Both the position numbers and the translations under genes were made by a program. From the NCBI GenBank assembly GCA_036245805.1, contig BTRK01000002.1, forward strand, positions 20,267,067 through 20,331,066: 64,000 bases of DNA, given 5' to 3'. A model generated the notes under the pieces. That model was given only the letters and a program-made list of their open reading frames with translations, had not been told where the DNA came from and made no database searches. This DNA is from Pristionchus mayeri. Its lineage: Eukaryota > Nematoda > Chromadorea > Rhabditida > Neodiplogasteridae. This document shows positions 1 through 11,036 of the stretch, in pieces; within the stretch, counting starts at the first letter, position 1; every line of letters begins with the position of its first letter.

Positions 1-773
1 ACCCTTCGACTCTTCTCTTCCTTCTTATCGACGAGGCCGAATCACTCTGCGCTTCGCGAGTTTGAATCTACTATACAGTAGACGTAGTAGTGGAGGATGT
101 GGCGACATAATGATCCCCTTGTCTCTTGAGAGTCGTTCCTCGGCCGGGAGTGATCCCACTGACTCCATCCGTGCAGTGAATGCCCTCCTGACTCAACTGG
201 ACAGACTCCGTCGTCGTCCTAATGTCTTCGTCCTCTGTACTTCTAATCTCGGAGATTCACTCGATGGAGCTCTCATCGATCGATCTGATGTATCGAGAGT
301 AATTCCTCTGCCAGGCCAACGAGCTCTCTCTACAATCTATCGATCGTGCATCCAACAACTCCTCAAGGTACTGTATTCCTCCTGCCAAGATCTACCGTAT
401 TCTCAGATCGAAGTACTCCCTCCTATATCGGATGCGGTGGTAGAAAGTGTCTGTTCAACTTTGGCTTCCTCCTCGAAAGGGCTCTCTGCTCGCGCAATCC
501 GCCAGGTCATTTTGATTAACAAATTATGAGTAAATGTATCTAGGAAATGTTTTGAAAATTAAACTATCAGCAGAATAATCCACTTTCATTTTAATTGTCA
601 CATTCACATTTTTGATATTTTTTTTCTGAAATAAGCACTTCATTTGTATGATGCAGATTCCAGCAGTTGCGTATGCAAAGTGTATGAGGAGAAGCATCAC
701 TATCGAGGGATTCATGCCATTCCTGCTCAAGGCTATCCAAGAGAAGAAGGAAAAATTGACTGCCCATGTTTGA
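1..773 (+). CDS. pch-2: PCH-2/TRIP13 AAA+ ATPase, 3' part (5' end outside window)
   Basis: This is the C-terminal part of the AAA+ ATPase that remodels HORMA-domain proteins in the meiotic synapsis checkpoint and the spindle checkpoint. Three exons are visible: 1-59, 131-505 and 657-773. The first carries the Walker B motif LLIDEAESL. The second follows TRIP13 through the sensor region (LTQLDRLRRRPNVFVLCTSN) and the helical lid. The last encodes IPAVAYAKCMRRSITIEGF and ends at TGA 771-773, matching the TRIP13 C-terminus in order and length. The exon 1/2 junction is fixed by homology: no residues are added or lost between CASR and SRSSAGSDP. It therefore uses a TCTCTTGAG acceptor at 130 instead of CAG. 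An AATAAA lies at 821. Confidence 0.93.
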
Positions 774-820
774 TTACTTCATTCAATGTAACCACACCCT
801 TTTCAACGTTGATAAATTCA

Positions 821-826
821 AATAAA
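821..826 (+). terminator. Polyadenylation signal of pch-2
   Basis: AATAAA lies 48 nt after the pch-2 stop codon and about 100 nt before the convergent stop codon of the cystinosin gene at 928. Confidence 0.6.
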
Positions 827-927
827 TGAAAACGGATTAAAGCAACAAATCGGGAAAATTGGCACCAAAGTGAGGATGAGGAGGGAGGGGGGGGGGATAT
901 CTTACACGGGGATGATTGAACATATGA

Positions 928-2988
928 TCAGGCTTGACTCTCGCTATCAATATCTTGATCAACTCCTTGAATGGGAGGAGTGGCGGGACCTCCCTCGTCC
1001 TCGATTTCCCCATAGCCCTGGAATTGAATGAATGAGGAGACGAAGATGAGAAGGGAGTGAGGAACGGATGGAGTGAGTGGGTGGAAGCAGTGGGTGAGTG
1101 AGTGAGAGAGAAGGATCAAAGATCACTCACGAGAACGAACCCTCACAATCTTATCTTTTCACTCTACAAGAGTGAATTCAATTGTGTGCTAGGTACTCTC
1201 TATCAATCTTCCGAATAAATCTCACCTGGTCTCTGTACAGTATGTAATGTTGGATCATGAAGACTATATCGAAAATTATAGAAACGAGGCCCAGGCCAAA
1301 TTTGACTGGATTGCCTGAAGAAGTGGATGAGAATTAGATGATGGACACTGCATTCACCGATGATCGCAGAGAAGTTGGCAACGTTGATTCCCTGAAGAGC
1401 AACTTGGAGCAGATCGAGAGATCCTCCAGTGAAATCGAGAAGGATATTGCCGATTGACCAGCCAATCGTCGACTTCCGGCGGAAATTCATTATCGCCTTA
1501 ATAGAGAAGATGAGGGTGAGAAAGGAGAAGAAAGAGAGGGAAGGGAAGTGAGCACCTGGGGGAAGTACTTGGATAGAGTCACTGCCATCTTGATGTACGA
1601 GAGAGAATCAACGAAGGTCAGCAATTTGATGACACTCAAGGGATTCGTAGAGAGAGGGATGAGTCAGAGGGAGAGGACTTACTCGGTCAGGGCGAGGATA
1701 CTAGTCACTACTCCACACAACACGAGCAGAGAAGACCATCCAATGCACACTCTGGAGACTCGTTGATTCTCCCTCTCGAGGAAGATCGCCTGAGGGAACG
1801 GGATGGAATCAGTCCCCCCCCCCCTCCCTCCTACCTGCACTCCAGTAATCACACAGGCGATGAATGCATGCACAGCGAAGACGACATCATTGAGAAGGAC
1901 GGGGATGGGAGAACGAGGGAATGATGAGATGTACTCTGACTGAGAAGAGGAGACTCAGGGGGGAACTACCACCCAATCACCCTCACACAATCTCCATCGT
2001 CCAACTGACCTGGACTTCCTTGTCGAAGAAGATGAGACAGTTATACACTGTGTAAGACGCGAAGCCAATTGTATTGAGAAGCACGAAGTCAAAATTGAGT
2101 CCGATCACACTGAAATGATGGGAAGTTAAACGGGAAAACGAGAAGAACATGGAAATGGAAGTGATGTACCTCTTCCTCTGGAAGTTGAGAATGATCTGAG
2201 GCCAAAATGAGATACTCCAGGCAAGGAAATACGCCCATCCAACCACATCCACGATGACATCCAGAGGATGAGAACGGATGATGCGGATACGGGCGAAGGA
2301 GGAATTGACACTCAAGAGAAAGGATGGAAAGGACTGAGAGGAAATACTCTCTATAGGTATCTAATGAGGGGAGTAAAGGCGAGAGATGGTTCTGAAGAGG
2401 GACTCACTCCAATGGGCAACTGGTCGTTCCATTCACTGAACACGATTCGATCTCGAGGAAAACCTGAACAAGTGCAAGGAAAATATATAGACGGATGTGA
2501 ATTGTGGTGTATAAATTCAAGGCAGCCTATTGGGAAGTACGGAAGAGAGATTCAACTCGAATTACGGATTATCCATTGTCCTCTAGAGGAGATAACGACT
2601 GAGTGGTCCTCTAGTAAGTTCACTAGATTATGTTGTGATCTCTGCCGAGGGAGGCAAAAAGTACCTGATTGACTGGGTGATCATTCGCTGTAACTTCGAG
2701 TGTCGATGATTCATTCGGAGAGATGGAGATAGGGGACGGGAATCGAATATACTCAGATGGCTTGAAAGACACTTCCAGCACATCCTCCAGTCCTTCACTA
2801 CAATAACAATTGTCAATCCTATTGATCAATTGAGGGAGAAGAGATGGAAGAATGCCTTACGATGTGGATATACTGAAGTTGATCTTCTCCTGAGGGACGA
2901 GAGATGCTGAGGAAGGATCGAAGACTAAGTGGAGAGAGGAGAATGATGAGGGGAAGAGAAGGGCAAGGATGAGAAGAGAAGTGGACAT
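928..2988 (-). CDS. ctns-1: Cystinosin, lysosomal cystine/H+ exporter
   Basis: Seven-helix PQ-loop transporter that moves cystine out of lysosomes. The ATG at 2988 starts a signal peptide ([18 protein letters not shown]), followed by a lumenal region with NGT and NSS glycosylation sequons. The membrane domain follows: [17 protein letters not shown] is the first PQ loop, then [17 protein letters not shown]. The second PQ loop is [15 protein letters not shown], and [18 protein letters not shown] matches the signature region of human cystinosin. About ten exons are needed. The last encodes a tail containing [12 protein letters not shown] fits the YxxPhi lysosomal sorting rule, at the place of human GYDQL. 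One intron (acceptor near 2311) uses TCTCTTGAG. The start is divergent from tub-1, with 676 bp between the two ATGs. Confidence 0.93.
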
Positions 2989-3664
2989 TGCAGAAGAGAG
3001 GGAACGATCACTCGATCACTATACTCATTCGGATATTACCTGCGATGAATGAAAAGTACGCAAAAGGGGAGGGAAGAGAGGGGTCAATCTGTGGGGATTG
3101 TTATGAAAATGAGGGAGATAGGATTGGAAACTATAGAGAGACGAGAGGGAAAAGCGATAGGAACAAGCAGAGAAAAAGAGGGCGAGGGGGAATTTTTCCC
3201 GTGGGTGATGAAAAGAAGAGAAGAAATGGAATCAGCAGCAGAGTGATAACGAAGAGGAGGAGAATAAGAAGGCGGGAGAAGGGAGATGGAAGAAGTGAAT
3301 TGGAGAGGAGAATCAGAGATGTTAAATGGTACTTCGATCGATTGATCAAGTGTCATCACGTGTAAACTGTGACTATCGTGTCATTCTAATCGGCTATTCT
3401 CTCGTCTACGCCGACCCAATTACACTGTACTCAATCCATCTTGTGATCTGTGTACGAGAGAGAAAGATCAAAGATCACTCGTCCCCTCTGCATCATCCAT
3501 GTCTCTACAGACTCTCCATTGTCACCCATCCTCAGGGAGAGAGGAGAGGAGGGGAGGGGGAGGGAGGGTTGCTATGGATACATAGGGAGTGAGATGAGAG
3601 TAAGGGGAGGAGGAGAACTCCCCTTCTCCTTCCAACTTTCCAGTCCTTTTCGTTTCTCTCTCAG
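2989..3664. promoter_or_regulatory. Divergent intergenic region between ctns-1 and tub-1
   Basis: 676 bp lie between two divergent start codons, so promoters of both genes must be here. The left half is strongly purine-rich on the plus strand and the right half pyrimidine-rich. I see no further coding exon, tRNA or clear repeat. Confidence 0.5.
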
Positions 3665-6600
3665 ATGGATAGTACTAAGAACGAGTGGGTGAATGAGACT
3701 CTTCATCGACAGGTCAGTCTCTCTTCTTTTCCTCTCTTCTCTTCCTTCCTCATCTCGTTCATTCTTCTCCATTCTAGCGACTTCTTCTGGAAGAGAGACA
3801 GCGTCAGAAGAGGATCTCCTCAGGAGGAATCCGTTCATCTCCCTTCGATTCTCGTACCACTACCACTTCCTCCCTCTCCTCTGTTTCCTTCTCCAGTCCT
3901 CCTCCACTCATTGATCTCTCTCCCACTCCTCCAATCTATTCTACGGTTCACTCTTCGCATCTACCAATCCTATGCCATCATTCAATTCAGAACACCAATC
4001 CGACTCTCTCCTTTGATACCCAGTCCTCGTTAGTTGATGTATCAAGGAAGGAAGTGGATCCACCCTCTTTCGCTGCTCTCACCATCTCTCCCTCTCACAG
4101 TGATGGGTGAGTCGCCCCCCCCCCCCCCTCTCCCCTCCCTCCTCTGCTCTCTCCATCACTCGAACACTTCGTCTACATGTCGATAGTCTCCATGGCAACA
4201 GCCTCTCCCTTTCACTCCTCTACAAAATGCAAATACCCAATTACTCCGTGAAAATATCATTTGAAAATACGAGAATAGGACATCTGTTGATGACACGAGA
4301 ATATCGTAAGATGAGGTGGAGTTGTCTTGCAGAGATCCCGAGATCGAGGAAGATTACGAGTGTGCTCGAGTGGCCATTTCCCCCCGAATGGAAGAGAAAA
4401 ATGGAATAGTGGAAGAGACGATGGTACCCATCAAGGAACCAGACTACGAGAGCATTATCAAGAATCTCGACGAGTGAGTCCCCCCCCCCCCTCCCCTCCC
4501 CTCTCCGAGATAAGAGAAGTACAGATTCGTGCGAAGACCAGCAGATGAAGGAGTGACGTACAAGTGTATTATCAATAGAGATAAGAACGGAATGGACAAG
4601 GGAATATTCCCCACATATTACCTCCATCTAGAGAGCAACAACAAGAAGAAAGTAAGAGAATGAGATCCTCTCCTCTCTCTTCTCCTCCCTCTTCAGATGT
4701 TCCTTCTGGCAGCTCGTAAGCGTAAGAAGTGCAAGACTGCCAACTATCTCATCTCCACTGACCCCACCAGACTTCTGAGGACGGGAGAAGGATTCATAGG
4801 CAAAGTACGGTATGTGATGATCTCCCTTCGAAGAGCTGATTCGCTGATTGGCAGATCGAATGCCCTGGGCACTTCCTTCACATTGTACGACGATGGGAAG
4901 AACCCGAAGCACTGCAGTCACAGTGAGATGGTCAGAGCAGAATTGGCAGCTGTCATCTATGTGAGTACTCCCTAGTCCCCCTCCCAACTAATGCACTCCT
5001 AGGACCCGAATGTCCTCGGATTTCGAGGCCCAAGGAAGATGACCATTCTGACGCCAGCAGTGAGTGAAGAGAAGGAGATACTCAAGATAAGGCCAGTATC
5101 GGTAAGCATCGCTACTCTATCATCCAACGTCCAGTTAACAAACACGATAATTTGAGGATAAAGATTCTCTGATCGAGAGATACAAATGCAAGCGATTCGA
5201 AGATATCGTCAAGATGACGAACAAGGCGCCGATGTGGAGTGAAGGTGGACTAGAATACTCAATCCAGTCACTCCTCCTTCTCTCAGATTCCCAATCCTTT
5301 GTACTCAACTTCCACGGTCGAGTCACTCAAGCATCTGTCAAGAACTTCCAGATAGTACACGAGAAGGATGGTGGGCCACTTATCTCGCCCTAATTACCCC
5401 CCCCCCCCAGCCACACATGGTAGATCGGTTCAGCAATTTTTACTACCTCGAGAGACCACATGGGGTAGGAGGCAGGCTACCGTGAAACACATAATCAACG
5501 TTCGATTTAATTGTTGTGATATTACATATATGTTAGCAGCTTTTGCCGAATTCACAGTAGGAAGTGAACAAAGGACTTATCACGCGTGTCGCGTAAGGAT
5601 CGAATAAATTCTAGGAGTGGTTGGCACATAATCTGACCCCTGCTTCTTTGTGCATTTTTCGACAGTCCTTAGGGTCCCTCACAACGTAGCGAAGAGCTTT
5701 TTGGTTGAAACTCATTTTCATCGACGTCAGACGTCGTCAAACTTTGTGAAGGCCGAAAATGCGAACTTTGAAGGCCTGTATCAATTCAGAGGGAATGATA
5801 TGGGCTCAACTTAGTACTCTAATTCGTTCATATGATCAGACTGAATACGCCAGAGGTTATAGATCACAGAATATTTTGTTATTATTTTCATAAATCGATT
5901 AAAATTATTGATTTTCATCACATATTGTTCTCAGAAAATTTTTTTAGCTCAATCGATAGAGCTCGAAAAGACGAATCGAATGGTATGTTGTTCTCATATG
6001 CTCCCGAAGTGAGAAAGATGTCAAAATCGCGTTTGAAGATTTTTCCGCACCCTGCCAGAGAGGCCGATCCCTTGATCTACTCCCGTGTCTCGCCTCACTG
6101 AGAGACTTTATGTTTGTGGCATGACCAATAATGGCTGTCTTGTAATCTAAATTGGTTGTCTAGCATGTTTTGATGAATAACTGATAATTATAGAGTAGTA
6201 TGACAATATTAATTAATTGATAATTAAGAATATCACATTACGAGCAACAATAACGAAATTATTGGAAGAGGCATAATTTTCACAGGTAAATCTCTTCGTA
6301 TTCTTCCCCAATGACCCTATTGATGAATTCGTCTTCGTGTTCTCGTGCAATCACAGTCTCGTCCTCTTCACCCCCATTCTCTCCCTCGTCTCCCTCCCCC
6401 TCGTCCCCGAAGACATCGTCGTCCAGTTCCGATTCCTCCGACTCTTGGATGACCTTCCTCTTCCTCGTTCCTCCACTCGTCGAACGGACACTTGATCTTA
6501 TTCGAGTGCTCTTCTTGGCTGGCTTCGGTGCAGTCTTGGTCGTCTTCGCAATCTTCGATGCCTTGGATGTACTCACGAGAGAAGAGTGACGTCAGCTGTT

Positions 6601-7984
6601 TCTGCGACGGAATCTTGTCGAAATCGAGTAGGTAGCGAGTGCCAGTCCGATTCGACGGATCCTTCGCCTCCTCCAATTCCTTCCTCATGAAAGAAGCGTC
6701 GGCTCTTCTGGGTGGAACGAGTGCTCGTTGGACGTAGAAGTACTTCTCGGCTGCATCCTTCGCCTTCTTGTCGAGTCCACGAGTGGCGTACGACGACTTG
6801 AGAGCCCATCCCTTGCAATGATCTGAAATGCAATTAGATTCGAGAATTCGTCAGAATTCTGATATGGCCTACCGTATTTCTCTTCGCTGTTCCCCACTGC
6901 TTCAACCTAGGGTCATTGGGGAAGAATACGAAGAGATTTACCTGTGAAAATTATGCCTCTTCCAATAATTTCGTTATTGTTGCTCGTAATGTGATATTCT
7001 TAATTATCAATTAATTAATATTGTCATACTACTCTATAATTATCAGTTATTCATCAAAACATGCTAGACAACCAATTTAGACTACAAGACAGCCATTATT
7101 GGTCATGCCACAAACATAAAGTCTCTCAGTGAGGCGAGACACGGGAGTAGATCAAGGGATCGGCCTCTCTGGCAGGGTGCGGAAAAATCTTCAAACGCGA
7201 TTTTGACATCTTTCTCACTTCGGGAGCATATGAGAACAGCATACCATTCGATTCGTCTTTTCGAGCTCTATCGATTGAGCTAAAAAAATTTTCTGAGAAC
7301 AATATGTGATGAAAATCAATAATTTTAATCGATTTATGAAAATAATAACAAAATATTCTGTGATCTATAACCTCTGGCGTATTCAGTCTGATCATATGAA
7401 CGAATTAGAGTACTAAGTTGAGCCCATATCATTCCCTCTGAATTGATACAGGCCTTCAAAGTTCGCATTTTCGGCCTTCACAAAGTTTGACGACGTCTGA
7501 CGTCGATGAAAATGAGTTTCAACCAAAAAGCTCTTCGCTACGTTGTGAGGGACCCTAAGGACTGTCGAAAAATTAATTCTCCCTGTTTTCGATATTTCGA
7601 ATGTGCCAAGGTCTGTTCGATCCTTACGCGACACGCGTGTTATGGAATATATAGCGATGTTACTCTTCTTGAACTAAGCCCTATAACCCAAAGACGATAT
7701 TTGGCATTCGTTTGTCTCACCTCTCCCCTCCCCGCCTCATTCTTTATTTCACCCTTTCTTTCTCTCACACCGACCATGGGACAGAAAATGATTCACTATA
7801 TTTCCAGTTTCGTAAATGTCAATGCGTGGAAAACGAAAAAGTGTTTGCAGAGGAATACATAGTGATGCAATTCGGAAGAGTCTCTCATGATATGTTCTCC
7901 ATGGACTTCCGATATCCACTCAGCGCAGTCCAGGCATTTGGAATTGCAATGACGTCATTCCACGGAAAGATTGCCTGCGAGTGA
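3665..7984 (+). CDS. tub-1: Tubby-family protein
   Basis: Tubby binds PI(4,5)P2 and, in worms, acts in ciliated neurons to regulate fat storage and receptor traffic. I can place ten exons: 3665-3712, 3778-4106, 4333-4473, 4525-4651, 4697-4809, 4855-4960, 5003-5101, 5157-5244, 5287-5370 and 7851-7984. All phases agree and give about 422 residues. The N-terminus reads [16 protein letters not shown], followed by a Ser/Pro-rich linker. The C-terminal tubby domain is complete: [52 protein letters not shown] and the terminal [20 protein letters not shown]. The last intron is about 2.5 kb because a foldback transposon sits in it. The gene still looks intact if that intron is spliced (donor 5371, acceptor 7850). 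Exon 8 uses an ATTTGAG acceptor. Confidence 0.94.
5581..7639. mobile_element. Foldback DNA element A, in last intron of tub-1
   Basis: A 2.06-kb element flanked by TTAT at 5577-5580 and 7640-7643 (4-bp target duplication). Both ends carry a 24-bp terminal inverted repeat starting CACGCGTGTCGCGTAAGGAT. Internal to this are two near-identical inverted arms of about 650 bp, roughly 5660-6314 and 6908-7560. The same 89-codon reading frame therefore appears on the plus strand at 5832-6101 and on the minus strand at 7126-7395. A short stretch between the terminal repeat and the arm differs between the two ends. The loop, about 6315-6907, holds a captured gene fragment. No transposase is visible, so the element is non-autonomous. 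Confidence 0.88.
6280..6897 (-). pseudogene. Captured 3' fragment of an unrecognised cellular gene
   Basis: Inside the loop of foldback element A. Read on the minus strand, it has an exon fragment (SEEKY), an intron with GTAGG donor and TTTCAG acceptor, and a coding stretch including [20 protein letters not shown] and [20 protein letters not shown]. It continues in a +1 frame with a basic segment ([17 protein letters not shown]) and an acidic tail ending [12 protein letters not shown] at 6280. The tail and its 3' flank lie in the left arm and are duplicated in inverted orientation in the right arm. The 5' end of the gene is missing and the frame shifts once, so this is a dead fragment. I do not recognise the protein; a basic-then-acidic tail suggests a nuclear protein. 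Confidence 0.6.
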
Positions 7985-9047
7985 ATAGGGCATCCTAACA
8001 ATCGCCACCAGGAGTATGTCTTTTTCCACCTTATTATTTGGATATCGCTTCTCTTGTACCCCCCCCCCCCCTCCCTTACTATCGCATACTATAATCCACA
8101 CTTGATCTCTGATCTCGATCTGTCAAAATATCGTAATTTCGACACCATTCTCTGTTACATCTTCGATCTCATATCTGATGGAATTCCCATGTGAAACTCT
8201 TCTAATTGAACAAATAAAGGAGCGAATTCGTGCAATCGGCCAACAAGAGAATTGGTTCTCTGGTTAATTTCAGAGAACACTTTACCCTCTCCATCCTATT
8301 TGACCGTATCAAAAACAACTCATCTCTCTTTCCCTAGTTTTCCCTATTTTGAGCGGACAAATCAGAGAGAATAAAGGAGTGGACGACCAGATTGCAATGG
8401 GTAGTCACATGTCACTTCTCGAAGTGATCAGATCGCCAGTCGTCACTCCCTCTCCTTCCCAGATGCACCCGTCCAAACGGGTTGTGTACTAAGTTGGAAC
8501 CAACTTGTTAGTACGCATAGGGAACTCGGCACTGAACTGACCGGTCGTGTCTCTCCCCACGGCATCGAGAGAGAAGGAGGGGAGAGGGAGGGGAAGAGGT
8601 ACAACAATCACGTATGCCATACTACTCCTTTACTCTCGAACATGTTCATAGATAGTGCAAGGTAGTAGCTTGGATGGCCCTCCCTCCCCTTCTTTCTAAC
8701 TTCTTCCCCTCATTCCCTCACTGTTCCCTTCTTGATCGGTCACTTCCATTCTCATAATCTTCTCCTCTAATGGGAGGACTCATTATCTTCCCTTTTGGTC
8801 TCATCTCTTCTCGACTTCAATATACAATTCCCCTACTTCCCTTGCGATAAATTCCCCATATTCCTTTCTCTTCTCGGCATACTGTATCTTTCCTTTTGCC
8901 ATTCTCAGTCATCCGACAGAGGGAGGAATGAATGGTCATTCTGCCTCTTTTCATAGGTCATTCCTCCCTCCTCTTCTCTCTTCCCTTTCCACCTCGAACC
9001 GTTTCTCATATCACTCATTCTCCATCTCCAGAGTTCGCCACCTTTCA
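7985..9047. other. Intergenic: tub-1 3' UTR and upstream region of zinc-finger gene
   Basis: The AATAAA at 8213-8218 probably ends tub-1. The rest has a C-run at about 8060 and an imperfect hairpin at 8485-8514 (GTACTAAGTTGG against CCAACTTGTTAGTAC). It then turns pyrimidine-rich up to the next ATG. I see no gene here. Confidence 0.5.
8213..8218 (+). terminator. Polyadenylation signal of tub-1
   Basis: AATAAA about 230 nt downstream of the tub-1 stop codon. Confidence 0.5.
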
Positions 9048-10752
9048 ATGGATCTGGAGAAACTCCTCTCCAATGAAACGGTGGGCATATCTCGTATCTT
9101 CTTCCTTATATTCATATCGATTTTAGGTCTCCGTAAAAGCAGACGAGGAGGAAGATTCAAAGGAATTACTCAAACCAACTCCTATATCAAATCTCACACT
9201 AGGTACAATACGGTAGTCCACGCCTCCTCTCTATCGTTCATTTCAGCCTCAAGTCTATACGAGTCTCTCATTTCACTCTATGCGAATCCCGCCCTCCTCA
9301 CTCAACTGAACAGTGCGATTCTCTCGCAGTCACTACTCAATCCCCTCCTTTTCCCTCTCGAAACGAATGATGATGAGACAAGTGAAACTCCCAAGCCAGT
9401 TGAAACCCGGTAAGATATCATCGACAAATGGATTAAATATGTCACTTCCAGGTCCAAAAGTTCAGAAACGATGGTAGATCAAATGATCCCGAATACAGAC
9501 AAGGAAGGCTGGTGCAGAAATAAGTAATCAATTTTAAAGAAAATTAAAGCAAAAAAGAAAATTGCAGAAAATTTATTCTGAAAACGGATACTGGATTTAT
9601 GTGCACTCTTTGCAAGAAGGTCAGCCACAAGAGAGAAGCGTCATTCGAATTATATCGTTATCGCTGGTTTAACGATAGGACGATGCCTCGAATGCATAGA
9701 GAGAGGAATGGGAAGGAAGTTCTTTCTAGATATACGGTAGATACAACTCCGTCTCCTACCATGTCACTATCTACCATCGAAATCCACCTATCAAGTGTGG
9801 AATGCCCGGTTGCGACTTCACAACCAGAGAAGCCAGGTTAACTGACATACTGAAATATCCTATTTAAAGGTATATCTCAGGTATATTCACTTCCACAAGT
9901 ACTACCGACATGGCATTGATCTACCGGAATCAATAGATCTTGGTGAGTAAATACGGTAGAGAATGAAGGAGATGAATTGGCAATAAGCCCTTTGGAGGGT
10001 CGAGACGATGCCCGTATTGTCGACACGTGAGTAAGTCACCAGCAATGCTCGAGAAGCACATGGCAAGGCACGAGATGAAGAAAGAGACTACGGTACGTGA
10101 ATCCCCCTCCCTCTGACGAGGAGATACAACGGCAAGACACTATCAAATTGTTGCAGAAGTCGACGTTATCCGCGAGTGAAAGCATTCTCTCCCTCTCTGA
10201 ACCATCGGAGAAGAACAAGACAGAGGACATGACTTCACAATCTAGTCAGTTAACTCTTCTCGTTCCTCAAAGGGGAACCAATTGAGCATGACCGATTCAG
10301 ATTCTCCTCTGGGATTAGAGAGGATGGAAGAAGATACGGAGAGTGCAACTTCCACCGAAGATAACGATAGTGAGAAGCAAGTGAGTGGGAGATTGGAGAT
10401 GGGTCGAAGAGAGATCATTACAGGAAAGCACGAGTGAGACCGAGACAGAAGTGAATTGTGCAGAATGCAACTATAGGTGAAGTGTGCTTGCAAGGGGGAA
10501 TCGTGAGAGTGGAGGGAGAGGGAATGGGAGAGAGATAGACAAGGGACGAATGAACCCTCTCTGCTCAGATGCATCCATAATCGAGTGAATATCTTTATCA
10601 GAACGAGCTCCTCCTCGTTGCTCACTCAACACATCCTCTTCACTCATTCCTCCTCCGTCTTCAATTCATCCCATCCCTGTCTCTTCTGTCCCTTCACTGC
10701 CTCCTCCCCCTCTCTCCTCACCCAACACACTCTCTCCCATCTCTCTCAATGA
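9048..10752 (+). CDS. C2H2 zinc-finger protein
   Basis: Probable DNA-binding nuclear protein, spliced from about nine exons starting MDLEKLLSNETV at 9048. After an acidic and Leu/Ser-rich N-terminal region come zinc-finger units. A first CTLC-containing unit is irregular. CGMPGCDFTTREARYIHFHK and CPYCRHVSKSPAMLEKHMAR follow. A last pair is completed across an intron: CAECNYRTSSSSLLTQHIL and CLFCPFTASSPSLLTQHTL. These last two have perfect C-x2-C-x12-H-x3-4-H spacing, which confirms the splice. Stop TGA is at 10750-10752. One intron near 10286 needs a CAATTGAG acceptor. It lies between tub-1 and AAR2; from memory the C. elegans F10B5 region also has a C2H2 gene at this place (F10B5.3). Confidence 0.8.
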
Positions 10753-11036
10753 CTGAAGACCCTTCGACATCCTGTTATCCACCGGTCAAGCTATACATCA
10801 AATTTGATCTATGCTAGATGTCTATAATTGACTCGACTCTCATTGTAATCAAATTCCTTCTCTACCATAATCTTTCCGAGTGAGATGGCCGTTTTGTGGT
10901 CACTTCCTTGTATTTCTCGATCGCCAAATGATAAAGATTTACGAGAACCCGAGATGGTATTCAAGATGCAATATTGAACAACAGAGTGATACCTGGCAGA
11001 TGGCCAGGAGAGAGAACAGGAGAGATTACTAACAAC

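Noticed and set aside
5832..6101. 89-codon open frame, also present inverted at 7126-7395.
   Set aside because: It is part of the transposon arms. No start context or homology suggests a product; the duplication is a consequence of the inverted repeat.
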